A stretch of 64,000 nt of DNA, taken from NCBI GenBank assembly GCA_013146195.2, contig CM028383.1, positions 21,143,995 through 21,207,994 of the forward strand, written 5' to 3'. Under the pieces are notes generated by a model. The model was not told the origin of the DNA, made no database searches, and was given only the letters and a program-made list of their open reading frames with translations. Shown piece after piece: positions 11,690-22,930 of the stretch; the first letter of the stretch is position 1; every line of letters begins with the position of its first letter. The DNA comes from Codonopsis lanceolata. Taxonomy: Eukaryota; Streptophyta; Magnoliopsida; Asterales; Campanulaceae. Both the position numbers and the translations under genes were made by a program.

Positions 11690-12830
11690 AACTTTTAGAC
11701 ATTATAATTAGATTGTTAATATCTTCCATTGTTATAATTTTTGCTATATTAATTGTTACTAATATTAAACAATTTTTTTACCTAAATACTTTTAAAATTA
11801 ATATAAGTTTCTAGCTAACATGAGATACATATTTTGTATTAATAATAATAGTAATTTTTTGATCTAAAGACTTTTAAAATTAACATTTAACTTGATAATA
11901 ATATTAGAAGTCATTTTGTTAAAAACTTTTAAAGTCATAATTCATTTTTAAACAATGTGATATACTTATTTTATATTTTTATTGGTAATGAAAGTTTAAG
12001 TCTTTTATCTAAAGACTTTAAAACCAACACCGCATTCTAACTATGTGGTATACATATTTTCTATTAGTAATAATAGTAGTGGATAAAAGACTTTTTAACC
12101 AATATTCATTTCTAAACAATGTGGATACATATTTTCTATTGGTAATAACAAAAAATGTCTTTATCTAATGACTTTTATAACCAATACTCATTTCTAAATA
12201 ATATGAGATACATTTCTTTGTAACCAATGTGAGATACATCATATAAAAACTTTTTAAACCAATATCACTTTATAACCAATGTGAAATATTTCTTTTCTAT
12301 TGCTAATAATTGTAGACTTTTAAAATAAACATCACTCTCTAACCAATGTGTAATACATATCCTCATTTGGTAATAATAGTAGAAGTCTTTTATTTTAAAA
12401 ATTTTATAACCAACATCTCTTCCTAAATAATGTGGGATACATCTCTTCTATTACATTGACGGTAAAAGTAAAAGTCTTTTATCTAAAGACTTTTAAAACT
12501 AACATCATTTTTAACAAATGTAAGATATCTCTTCTATTAGTAATAATAGTAAAAGTTTTTTTATCTAAAATTAAAATCAACATCACTTTCTAACCAATGT
12601 GAGATATACATAATCTATTGATAATAATGGTAGAAGTCTTCTATTTAAATATTTTAAAAACAAACATTACTCTCTACCAAATGTATGATACATCTATTCT
12701 ATTGGTAATAATAGTATTTTTAAAACCAACATTAATTTATAGCCAATGTGTGATACATCTTTTCTATTGATAATAATAGTAGAATACTTTGTAACCAATG
12801 TGAAATACTTGCATCCATGTGGAAGCTTTA
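11690..12830. repeat. Degenerate minisatellite array, ~65-80-bp unit
   Basis: The unit runs roughly AACCAACATCA, then TTTCTAACCAATGTGAGATA, then CATCTCTTCTATTGGTAATA, then ATAGTAGAAGTCTTTTATC. About 15 imperfect copies follow one another in the same orientation. More copies lie at 14020-14470 beyond an (AT)n tract. Confidence 0.8.
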
Positions 12831-13951
12831 AAAACTTTTGGTTTTCAAGTGACTTTGAAAATCAACATCACTTTCCAACCAATGTATGATGCATTTCTTC
12901 TATTGATACTTAATAATAGAATTTTTAAAACCAACATCAATTTCTAACCAATGTGGGATACATCTCTTCTATTGTTGAAAAATTAGTGTTTTTAGTAAAA
13001 GAAATTGTGCAACTTGAGGCACAAAATTCTTTACGTGTCATTTGTTTGTTGACGAAGGTAATCAAGTGACTTTGAAAATCAACATCACTTTCCAACCAAT
13101 GTATGATGCATTTCTTCTATTGATACTTAATAATAGAATTTTTAAAACCAACATCAATTTCTAACCAATGTGGGATACATCTCTTCTATTGTTAAAAAAT
13201 TAGTGTTTTTAGTGAAAGAAGATGTGTAACTTGAGGCACGAAATTCTTTACGTGTCATTTGTTTGTTGACGAAGGTAATTGCGCAAATTTGTTCTACTCG
13301 ATGAGAGTATCAAAATAATATATTTATTTGTCCAAATCGAGTTTTGGGTAATAAGATATCAAGACTTAAAGTATAATACTTGTTAAAATAATTCGAGTTT
13401 TTAGTGAGAGAAATTGTGCAACTTGAGGCACGAATTTCTTTACGTGTCATTTGTTTGTTGGCAAATGTAACTGCGCAAATGTGTTCTACTCGGTGAGAGC
13501 ATCGAAATCATATATTTATTTGTCCAAATCGAGTTTTGGATGAATAAGATATCAAGAGTTAAAGTATAATACTTATTAAAAATTAGTGTTTTTAGTGAAA
13601 GAAATTATGCAACTTGAGGCATAAATTTCTTTACGTGTCATTTGTTTGTTGACAAAAGTAATTGTGCAAATGTGTTCTACTCGTCAAGAACATCGAAATT
13701 ATATATTTATTTGTCCAAATCAAGTTTTGGATGAATAAGATATCAAAGCTTAAAGTATGATGTTAAAAGTGAGTGATTAGAAGTAATATCTAACCTTGAA
13801 GAGTTTTATCCCACATTGGTTAAAAGTAATGCTAGTTATACATTTTTTTTAAATATAAGTCTTCTACTATTGACAATAGAAGAAGTTATATATACTAATA
13901 CTAATACACATTATTATTATGTATTATTAGTTAATGGTTAGAAAACCAAAA

Positions 13952-13955
<4 letters not shown>
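12822..13955. repeat. Second, end-less copy of the long-TIR element (copy A)
   Basis: From CATCCATGTGGAAGCTTT to AGAAAACCAAAAGT this matches the interior of the element at 14539-15630, but it lacks the outer ~55 bp of both TIRs. It contains a ~216-bp tandem duplication (12847-13055 and 13063-13280). It also holds three copies of the ~190-bp repeat (about 13186-13386, 13387-13578 and 13579-13765). Confidence 0.7.

Positions 13956-14020
<65 letters not shown>
13955..14020. repeat. (AT)n microsatellite
   Basis: A long, nearly pure AT tract marking the right edge of copy A of the long-TIR element. Confidence 0.95.
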
Positions 14021-14023
<3 letters not shown>

Positions 14024-14467
14024 TATATTGCTAATAATAGTAAATCTTTTATATAATCTAAAATAATTAAAAATCAACATCATTTTTTAACCAATGTGAG
14101 ATATACATCTTATATTGGTAATAATGGTAGAAGTTTTTTAACAAGAAACTTTAAAAATCAACATCACTTTATAACAAATGTATGATACATCTTTTCAATT
14201 AGTAATTAATAATAATATTTTTAATGCAAACATCAATTTCTAACCAATGTGTGATACATCTCTTCTATTGGTAATAATAGTAGAATATTTTGTAACCATG
14301 TGAGATACATCTCTTGTAAAAGTGAAAGTCTTTAGTCTTTTAAAGACTTTAAAATGTGTTATACATCTCTTTTATTGGTAATAATATAAAATAATTTAAA
14401 CTCAACATCATTTTCTAGCCAATGTGAGATATACATCTTCTATTGGTAATAATTGTAAAAATATTTT

Positions 14468-14470
<3 letters not shown>
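14020..14470. repeat. Minisatellite array continued
   Basis: Five to six further copies of the CTAACCAATGTGAGATACAT unit seen at 11690-12830, bounded on both sides by (AT)n tracts. Confidence 0.75.

Positions 14471-14538
<68 letters not shown>
14470..14538. repeat. (AT)n microsatellite
   Basis: A long AT dinucleotide tract directly against the left TIR of the next element. An insertion into pre-existing AT repeat would hide any target-site duplication. Confidence 0.95.
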
Positions 14539-14540
<2 letters not shown>

Positions 14541-15630
14541 GGTGAGAAGTACTATGGTTGTGCCACCTCACCACCTTTGGATAAATCTTCATTCTAAAGC
14601 ATCCATGTGGAAGCTTTAAAAACTTTTGGCTTTCTAGTGACTTTGAAAATCAACATCACTTTCCAACCAATGTATGATGCATGATGCATTTCTTCTATTG
14701 GTACTTAATAATAGAATTTTTAAAACCAACATCAATTTCTAACCAATGTGGGATACATCTCTTCTATTGTTGAAAAATTAGTGTTTTTTGTGAAAGAAAT
14801 TGTGTAACTTGAGGCACGAATTTCTTTACGTGTCATTTGTTTGTTAACGAAGGTAATTGCGTAAATGTATTCTACTCGGTGAGAGCATCAAAATGATATA
14901 TTTATTTGTCCAAATTGAGTTTTTGATAATAAGATATCAAGACTTAAAGTATAATACTTGTTAAAAAAAATTAGTGTTTTTAGTGAGAGAAATTGTGCAA
15001 CTTGAGACACGAATTTCTTTACGTGTCATTTGTTTGTTGGTAAATGTAATTGTGCAAATGTGTTCTACTCGGTAAGAGTATCGAAATGATATATTTATTT
15101 GTCCAAATTAAGTTTTGGATGAATAAGATATCAAGAGTTAAAGTATAGTACTTATTAAAAAATTAGTGTTTTTAGTAAAAGAAATTGTGTAACTTGAGGC
15201 ACAAATTTCTTTACATGTCATTTGTTTGTTGACAAAAGTAATTGTGTAAATGTGTTCTACTCGTCAAGAACATCGAAATGATATATTTATTTGTCCAAAT
15301 CAAGTTTTAGATGAATAAGATATCAAAGCTTAAAGTATGATGTTAAAAGTGAGTCATTACAAGTAATATCTAACCTTGAAGAGTTATATCCCACATTGGT
15401 TAGAAATAATGTTAGTTGTAAAAGTTTTTAAATATAAGTCTTCTACTATTGACAATAAAAGAAGTTATATATACTAATACTAATACCCCTTATCATATTG
15501 ATTGTTATTATGTATTATTATTAGCTAATGACTAGAAAACCAAAAGTTTTTAAAACTTCCACATGGATGATTTAGAATGAAGATTTATCTAAAGGTGGTG
15601 AGGTGGCACAACCATAGTGCTTCTCACCAA
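14539..15630. mobile_element. Long-TIR non-autonomous DNA element (copy B)
   Basis: The first ~95 bases (TTGGTGAGAAGTACTATGG onward, to about 14633) are the near-perfect reverse complement of the last ~95 bases (about 15537-15630, ending CCATAGTGCTTCTCACCAA). Inside are three head-to-tail copies of a ~190-bp unit (about 14775-14965, 14966-15160, 15161-15345). Each unit carries TTACGTGTCATTTGTTTGTT (or a one-base variant) and TATATTTATTTGTCCAAAT. Long TIRs would suit a Mutator-like non-autonomous element, but the flanking AT repeats prevent reading a 9-bp TSD. It has no open frame of note. Confidence 0.7.
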
Positions 15631-15639
15631 CTTTAAATA

Positions 15640-15670
<31 letters not shown>

Positions 15671-16243
15671 TTTTCTCTCTTCTAATTTAGTTTAAGATAA
15701 ATTAGTTTACAATATAAATAAAAAGTTACTGATAAAAGTGAACAATTAATTTAGGATAAATTTTAATCAGTAGATTTTATCACATTATAAAGTAGTTAAC
15801 CCATTTTTTTCTCTTCTTTTTTATACATACTCTCTCTCTCTCTCTCTCTCTTCTCTTCTAATTTAGTTTATGATAATCTATTTACTATAACTAAAACATT
15901 TATATATAACTATAACTATTATTTTAAGATAAAAATTCTAAATCTAATTAGATATGATAAAATTTCTAAAACTAATTTGATAAAATAAAACAGATTTATG
16001 ATATAGTTTTACGAGCAGATTTATGATAGAAATTTAGGATTTAGGATTTTGTTTTTTTTTTCTTCCAAATATTGCTTAATTAAACTAGATTTTATCCTAT
16101 ATAATTTATACAAGTTTAATTTGACTAAAACTCTTCTATTTTCATCTCTTTTTTATTTTCATAATTTTTAATTTATACAAATTATCCATGGGATAATTCT
16201 ATATTATTTGTTCTTCTACTAATTTATATTTATTAATTATTAA
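15631..16243. other. AT-rich DNA homologous to Helitron interiors
   Basis: Contains (AT)n, poly-T and CT tracts, and a CTTCTAATTTAGTTTA word found twice. A TAAGAT/ATCTTA-rich stretch (15900-16050) resembles, in inverse orientation, 46560-46690 within the Helitron at 44953-46837. Probably leftover Helitron sequence. Confidence 0.45.
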
Positions 16244-17461
16244 TCTATCAACTATTATTAAAATAGAAGTTATTGTTGCCACATGACGACTTTCTGTTGT
16301 ACGCTTAAAGTTTTAAAGGGAATTATGTGCTTCCACGTGTCACCTTATATACAAGTTTATAATTTTTTTTCCTACCAAAAATTAAAACCGGATAGATTTT
16401 AAAACCGGTGCCTCCTTTATATTTGGTAAAAGTTTTTTTTTACCATTTTTTATTGCCAAAATCGATTAATACCTGATATATTTTATAACATTTGATTTAA
16501 ACACGTTTCAGTTGATTAGAACTCCAATTTTTATGGCTTTTTTTTTTTGCAGATATATTTTTATCAATTCTCATAGATTTTAATCTTTCAATTACATGAC
16601 TATATGGTCAATTTTGAATATTTACCTTATTTTTGGTTTTTTTTTTCAAATTATTCTAATTAAAAAAATTAATTATTTTTTACAAGTTTAAAAAATCATC
16701 TTATTATAAACAATTTTTACAAATAAAATAAAAACTATTAAAACCATGCATATGATACTAAATATATCTATATAAATCTTTTTTTTTCCTGTCAAAAATT
16801 AAAATCTAATATATTTTAAAACCGGTGCCTCCTTTATACATGATAAACGTTTTTTTTACTATTTTTTGTTGTCAAAATTAGTTAATATCAGATAAATTTT
16901 ATCACAATTAATTTTAACGTGTTTAACTTGATTAATACTCCTAATTTTCATGGTAAAAGTTTTTTATTTGCGGATAGATTTTATCATATTTGATTTAGAC
17001 GTATTTCAATTGATTAAAAATCATCAATTCTCATGGTAAAAGTTTTTTTATTTGTCATTTTTTGTTTACAAAATAAGTTTGTACTCGATAGTTTTTATCA
17101 TATTTAATTTATACAAGTTTAATTTGATTATGACTCCTTAATTCTCATGGGAGAAGTTTTTTTAATTTTTATTATTTTGTCAAAACTCGGTTCATTTAAA
17201 ATAGATTTTATCCAATTTGATTAAACGTGTTTCACCAACACCACAAACAACCACTACGAAATAGCTTGTAAATTTTATTTACAAAATTCACATGAATTTT
17301 CGGTTTGTTGATTCAGTGTGATCTCACGTTTTTATTTATTTATTAATTATGTGGACATCTTACTGTTGTTGGTCATTCAAATAACTTACAAATTCTATCT
17401 ACAAAATTAAGTTTCAGAAACAATACTAAGTCAACCGTACATCGCACGGATAATAACCTAG
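16244..17461 (+). mobile_element. Non-autonomous Helitron, both ends visible
   Basis: The 5' end is A|TCTATCAACTATTATTAAAA, followed by the family words TTGCCACATGACGAC and CTTCCACGTGTCACC. The 3' end is CCGTACATCGCACGG (weakened hairpin, 17435-17449), then ATAATAACCTAG followed by host T. Insertion between A and T without target duplication is the Helitron rule. There is no Rep/helicase frame, so it depends on proteins made elsewhere. Confidence 0.7.
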
Positions 17462-18174
17462 TGTTTCAAATAATCATGTGCCCGTGCCATATGCACGTAA
17501 AGAGTACAAATTACTTCCTTTAATTCATTTACACATCAGTTATGATTTGTAAATGAAGCGGACAATAGTTATGGTTTGATTTGAAGAGTACAAATGAATT
17601 CCTAGAAATAAATTACTTCCTTTAATTCATTTACATATCATAACTAATTATGAAATCATGTGTCTGTACCATATACACGGTGTCGGGATAAACAAAACTC
17701 ATAACTGACGGGATAATTAAAACAAAACATACAACTAGAGGTTTTATATGTAATTGTAGAGGGGTAGTTCAAACATAACTCATAACTGGGGGGTTTATTT
17801 GTAACTCACATATTTAAAAATCAATCAGGACCGTTGTATTTAACACAATTTAATCAGGGCCACCAGTTAGACCATGAGCTCTTTTATATGTACTAGATAT
17901 TTTATTTTGTTTTAATTGATTACCGAGAGGTCTTCATTTTCAATTTGTTATTTTAGACTCTTTTTGAAACATGATTAAAACATATATTTATTTATTTAAA
18001 TATTCACACCCTCCAATAATAACATCCTCTCCTACTCGCTCCGTGACATGGACAAAGGCACAAAGACTAGTATTTAGTTAAATGACATAAGTATTTTCTT
18101 TTACATGCTATATAATGTAAGTAGTTATTATTCTATGACATTGAAATAGTATATACTTTTTTTTTTAAGAAGTA
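17462..18174. other. Intergenic DNA with partial Helitron-end echoes
   Basis: ATGTGCCCGTGCCATATGCA (17476) and TGTGTCTGTACCATATACAC (17660) look like decayed relatives of the Helitron 3' hairpin. Words around CTCATAACTG(A/G) recur at about 17698 and 17780. No gene. Confidence 0.4.
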
Positions 18175-18430
18175 CTCTATTTGTTCCAAAATAAATGTCT
18201 TGTTTTATTTTTTTGTCCATTTCAAAATAATTATTTTATTTATATATTTTCTTTTTAAGAAAATATTTTTATCACTTAATCCTTACTTGTTTACCAACTT
18301 TAATTATAATCATATGTACAATTTTTTTTTAAAAAAAACAACATATTATACCAATATCTATAACAAAGTCAATCAAAAAATTTTAATCTTTTGTCAGTCA
18401 AACATGATGATTATTTAGGAATGGATGGAG
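18175..18430. mobile_element. Stowaway-type MITE
   Basis: TA|CTCTATTTGTTCCAAAATAA on the left faces ATTTAGGAATGGATGGAG|TA on the right, with a TA target duplication. The 256-bp length and AT-rich interior are typical of mariner-derived Stowaway MITEs. Confidence 0.75.
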
Positions 18431-19739
18431 TAATTATTTTGAAGTCTTATGGTATTTAATATAACTTATTAAAAAATAACGAGTTGAACTCGTTAGTTTG
18501 TGAAAAAAGCTCGGTTTGTGCTAATTAATTTAGTAAACGAACTAAACTCAAATCATAAGCAAACTAACCAAACATAAACACAATAAAACTTAATTTGAGC
18601 ATATTAGAGCACGCTACTGCTTCTGAAATTATCATCACAAGATTTGCCCTCCAACGTCAATTAATGATGTCTTTCAAGTAAAACATCCACTAAATCAAAT
18701 GGTTAGTGTGTCTCTATTTTTCAGAATGTTTAATAGAAAGCAACATCGTAGGCATTAGGCTCAGGCTCAAGCTTAGGCTCGTAATCTCTCCACTTGGGGC
18801 ATGTGTTTCGAGATTTGTCACATCTCTTTTTATTACACACTTGACTATCTTAGAATTGATAGCCTCGTATAGCCAACTTATAATATATCCCTTTAGTTGT
18901 CTATACGATATTACAAGCTTAAGGTTGTGATATACAAGTTTTAATATTAGTGTTATTAGATTAAATCTATTTAGATTGTTACAATGATATATCAAATATG
19001 TTCTTTTCTAAATAGTAACATGAACATTACAAATCAGTATCAACTTAATCATCTAACAGCTCTAACACTAAAGATCGTAATAATACCACAAGCTATATTT
19101 TGTAATATCATTTATCTAACAAGATTACATATTCTAAACGTTGTTGTTATGAGTCCAGATTTTCAGTACCATAAAAATGCTTCATTAAGCTATATAATTT
19201 ATGTATGACTCGTGTTCAAATATGTCTGGTGGTATACGAGCGGTATAGCCTCCATCCGTGAGACCCAAACCAACGGAATTAAGGATGCGATGCTTAATTG
19301 GCTAGGTCGAAGTCGGAAACAATAGAAAACAAGTGTTATCCTTTTTATTCCTAATAAATTAATAATAATATCTCTGGTAAATTGCAACTTGCAGTGTCAC
19401 AGGAATTTGTCAACAGAAATTTATGAGTGATTAATCATTAGTTAATACAGCTCAAAATAGGCCCTAAACACGACTAAACATCAATCATATGATAATTAAT
19501 AGCCAAGAAAGATTCCTCTCCATGATTTGTATAATCCTCGAGGGGACACTACAATACAACTTTTAGTGGCCACTTACATCAATGAATTCAGTGAACACTT
19601 GCACTACTATAAAATGGACATTTAGTGGCCATCTATAGTTGGAATAAACGGTTGAAAGGGATAAATAATACTCGCCCGATAAAAAGTCCACTATTTTATT
19701 TTTTGATATTTTACTAAAAAAATTATTTTTAAAAATTAA
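18431..19739. other. Intergenic DNA, no recognisable gene
   Basis: AT-rich, with no domain, repeat or transposon terminus that I recognise. Overlapping open frames on both strands at 18706-18995 give no family match. Confidence 0.4.
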
Positions 19740-19744
19740 GGTAT

Positions 19745-20477
19745 TGATATTACACAATTTAATATTGGGCCGTTATTCACGAATTGTAGGATATCTGGGC
19801 TTATGTAAAGGTATGATTTTATAGAAACCTGTCAAAACAAAGACACCTTAGAATGAATCCAAGGCTGGGCCTCACGAAACCCCTCTGTCGTGAGAGTAAG
19901 TCTTTGAGCTTATTGAAAGTAAAATAAAATGATAGAGTTTCGGTGTGTGTAAGTCAGCGTACCTTTTTAATGAAGTATTGTGAAGTATTTATAGCCATTT
20001 GGGAGTAAAATCCGGGCTGAGCAGTTATTGTGGAGAGATCTTAGGCTTTCATAGTCATCAATGCGGGTTAACCACGCAACTAATGAGGTCGTGGCTAAAA
20101 TCTAGGATATGAGATTGAGCTTTGTAAGTCCAGTTGGTAACGAAATAAGGTTAGAGGGGGGGGAGTGAATAGTCTTTTAAAAACTTTAAGGATTATTTGG
20201 AAAACCTTTGAAAGATATAGCAGAAAATCCAATGTATGTGAGTTTCTACAATCTTTATCCACTAATCAGGTACATGGCTGATCATATTACTGTTCGGGCA
20301 GCCTTCCTCTCTGCTCGAACAAACTTATATAATGATTCCTGGTCGGAGGGGATAATCTATCTTCAGCCTGGGCGATCCTGCCCGGGTGATGCTTTTTTTT
20401 GTTCATGCGTTCCATATGACTATCATGTGAGGGCTAATGTGACTGGCTCGTGACCAAAATTTAGGCCGAGCTCATCA
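19745..20477 (-). repeat. Downstream (3') LTR of the Gypsy-like element
   Basis: Matches the other LTR along its length but is 143 bp longer. The extra block (about 20120-20255) contains a GGGGGGGG run and interrupts the shared GAGCTTTATCCACTAATC region, so it is a later insertion into this LTR only. Confidence 0.85.
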
Positions 20478-20814
20478 GTGCCCCCATGCTCCTTGCTAGC
20501 CGAGTATTTATGCTCGGTGCGAGGAGCATATTTGTGATGGTTTTTGTAATAGCCCGAGTTGGGGAGCAAAATAATTGTTCATTCTTGTTTGATTGTTTCG
20601 AGTTGAGCCAGGGGGCTGCTTTGTTGGTGACAGTTGATGTGTTAGGGCGCTAGTTGTGGGAAGCAAAGAAGCCATTGTAGGTTGACGTCGGCTAAGTGCA
20701 GTGTCGGAATGGGTCGAGCCTTTTCAAGGTATGCATTAATGACGGATTTGATCGCCTGCTTCTCAGCCGTCAAGAATCTTGGGTTTGAATTTTTTGGGCC
20801 GGTGATTCGGGTGC

Positions 20815-21020
20815 CCTTTATTCGGATTTCCCCCTATAAAAGGGGACCCTTTTCTCTTTTTTACCAAATCATTGCCTCCAAGCTTACTCTGCAACCGACG
20901 GTGTCTTCTTTGTTGAACCTTGCTTCTCCGGCCAACAAGTTCCTCTTCTGCAAACTCGACCGTTTCCAGATTTCTCCTTCCGGCAAGCTTACTCTGATTC
21001 AACCAACAAGTAAGTTTCTT
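20815..21020 (+). promoter_or_regulatory. Promoter/leader-like segment inside the LTR element
   Basis: On the plus strand, opposite to the element, CCCCTATAAAAGGGGACCC (20830-20848) is a strong TATA-box match. A C/T-rich leader follows, with a splice-donor-like CAAGTAAGT at 21008. This could be a captured host promoter and first exon or a chance resemblance. Confidence 0.35.
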
Positions 21021-21101
21021 CCTCTAGACTCATAATTTTTTCTTTTTTTTGGGTTTATGCCAAAAATGTTTAGAATTTATGGGTTCATCTGTGTGTGTTC
21101 T

Positions 21102-21790
21102 TTATTTGTGGACTTCGACCACATGAGTTCTTTGATTGTGGCTGTCACCACTTTCAGCTCGGTGACGACCTAGTCCCTGTTCGATTGCTAAAGGAGCTCT
21201 GTGTGGGGCAGGGCCACCGACACTAGGTGCTCTTTCATCCATTCGCTGGATACTCATTGCGGGCACGACTGGTATTAATTGTTTCTCTATGGGAACTGGT
21301 GGTTGACCTAGTGCATCCAATTGTTGATTTAGGACAAACATCTTGTTCAAATATAGAGCTTGATTGCGGAGACCAAGAGCATGTGCTTGTTCATTCAACT
21401 GAACAACTTCTCTGCCTCCTGATGATGGCGAGCAGCCTCTCTTCCGTTGGTTCAGCAAGTTTCTCAATTCCTGAGAGTTTGTGCACTGCTGCTAGATCTG
21501 GTGGCATGCATCTCCACTGGTACCTCCTGTTAAGAATTAAGATACAACATTAGCATACACATTGGCCCCTTCTATCGGAGGGGGATTGAGTGGTTGGTGG
21601 AGAGCAACTTAAGACCTAGTCATTACCCCTTCCCCCAAAGGCAGAAGACCGTTTCTAGGCAGAATGTCCGGCTGAGCAACACCCTCAGGTCTATTATGCA
21701 TTGGTGGCCAGTCTCCCTATTGAAGGGAAACATCTTTGGCAGCAATGCCACTTGCTCCAACATGACTCTTACCGTGCTTGGCCATTGCTT
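21102..21790 (-). pseudogene. Broken gag-like region of the Gypsy-like element
   Basis: A frame opens with MAKHGKSHVGASG near 21787, a plausible gag start just after the primer-site region. It is soon stopped, and an open stretch of 121 codons follows at 21102-21467 (Gln/Leu-rich, with NQQLDALGQPPVP). I infer gag from position and composition; no zinc knuckle is visible. The reading frame is interrupted by several stops, so no functional product is expected. Confidence 0.5.
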
Positions 21791-21850
21791 GTAGTGTGTT
21801 GTTGAATTTTTTTTTTCTAAAAATTTTGTTTCCTGGCAACGGAACCAAAC

Positions 21851-22440
21851 TGATGCTACACAATTTGGTACTAGGTCGTTCTTCGCGGATTGTAGGATAT
21901 CTAAGCTTATGTAAAGGTATGATCTTGTAAAAACCTGTCAAAACAAAGACATCTTAGAAAGAATGCTAGGTTGGGCCTCGCGAAACCCCTTCGACATGAG
22001 AGTAAGTCTTTAAGCTTATTGAAAGCATAATGACAGAGTTTCAGTGTATGTAAGTCAGTGTACCTTTCAAATGAAGCATTGTAAGGTATTTATAGACCTT
22101 TGAGAGTAAAATTCGGGATAAGCAGTTATTGTGGAGAGATCTTAGGCCTTCATGGCCATCAATGCGGGTTGATCGCGTAACTGACGGGGTCGTGGCTTAA
22201 AATCTCGGAAATGAGCTTTATCCACTAATCGTGTTCATGGCTGATCATTTGTCAGTTCGGGCAGCCTTGATCTATGCTCGGACAAACTTATATAATGATT
22301 CCTGGTCGGAGGGGATAAGTTATCTTCAACCCGGGCGATCCTGCCTGGGTGATGCTTTTCTTGGTTACTACATTCCACGTGCCTATCACGTAAGGGCTCA
22401 TGTTCCTGGCTCGTGACCAGGATTTGAGTCGAGCTCATCA
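21851..22440 (-). repeat. Upstream (5') LTR of the Gypsy-like element
   Basis: A 590-bp LTR bounded by TG and CA on the minus strand. Divergence from the other LTR (many single-base differences) points to an old insertion. Confidence 0.85.
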
Positions 22441-22572
22441 GGCATAAAAAGTGTCATTTTCTCAAAAAATGTGTCTTTCAAATGGGGATTTTTTGACCGG
22501 AAGGTATGGAGTAGCAAGAAGGCTACTTGGTAGGTTTGTGCGCTCAAAATTACTTGGGAAAATTGTGTGTTG
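22441..22572. other. Short spacer between LTR element and foldback element
   Basis: Begins with the GGCAT target duplication of the LTR element. Nothing else is seen. Confidence 0.5.
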
Positions 22573-22930
22573 GTCCCCTTTACAAAGTTTTAACCGCTCC
22601 GCTCCTCTGTATTTTTTTAAATCGAAAAAAGTTACTTCTCGTGCGATGCATGAAAGTGTTTTATTTGTGCACCGTGATACATAAAATATTCAACTTTGCT
22701 AGGTTTACCATCAGGATTATCACTATGGTGACAACAATACCTTGAAGATGCACATGCACCTCACACGCACTTTACCTTCAAGGCAAAGTTGTCACCAGAG
22801 TAGTAATCTTGGTGGTAAACTTAGTATTTTCTTAAAATATTACATCACGATGCATAAAATGACTTCTTTCACTAAAAAAAAAAAACATAAGAACGAACGG
22901 TTAAAAACTTTGTAAAGGTAATCGATTCAA
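22573..22930. repeat. Near-symmetric foldback element, ~170-bp arms
   Basis: Landmarks in the left arm (CCCTTTACAAAGTTTTAACC, GATGCATG, GTTTACCATCAGGATTATCA, GGTGACAACAATACCTTGAA) reappear in the same order when the right arm is reverse-complemented (CCTTTACAAAGTTTTTAACC, ATGCATCG, GTTTACCACCAAGATTACTA, GGTGACAACTTTGCCTTGAA). The loop is only ~30 bp. It is non-coding and could fold into a long hairpin RNA if transcribed. Confidence 0.75.

Larger units (their letters stand above)
11623..14538 (-). mobile_element. Helitron-like 3' terminus followed by minisatellite DNA
   Basis: Read on the minus strand the element ends in a perfect 7-bp stem, CCCGTGC/GCACGGG (11635-11651), then CTAAATAACTAG followed by host T. 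This is the canonical Helitron 3' end: hairpin, CTAG, insertion before T. The interior to the right is repetitive, with 65-80-bp units and (AT)n tracts. I could not find the matching 5' TC end with confidence, so the right limit given is only where another element begins. No transposase is encoded. Confidence 0.5.
19745..22440 (-). mobile_element. Non-autonomous Gypsy-like LTR retrotransposon
   Basis: Two direct LTRs (19745-20477 and 21851-22440), reading TGATGAGCTC to TG(T)GTA..ATCA on the minus strand, flank a 1.37-kb interior. The target duplications GGTAT (19740-19744) and GGCAT (22441-22445) differ at one base. Minus orientation is supported in three ways. A CTATAAATACTT TATA box lies in the LTR. 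The sequence just inside the upstream LTR (TTTGGTTCCGTTGCCAGGAA, 21830-21849) resembles plant Gypsy primer-site regions. A purine-rich stretch (GGAGCATGGGGGCAC) precedes the downstream LTR. There is only a broken gag-like frame and no protease, RT or integrase. Confidence 0.85.

Noticed and set aside
11690..15345. Regularly spaced repeats resembling a CRISPR array
   Set aside because: Plant nuclear context, units directly adjoining and diverged along their whole length, no unique spacers and no cas genes. They are minisatellites.
19745..22440. Autonomous retrotransposon
   Set aside because: The interior is only 1.37 kb and has no protease, reverse transcriptase, RNase H or integrase motif in any frame.
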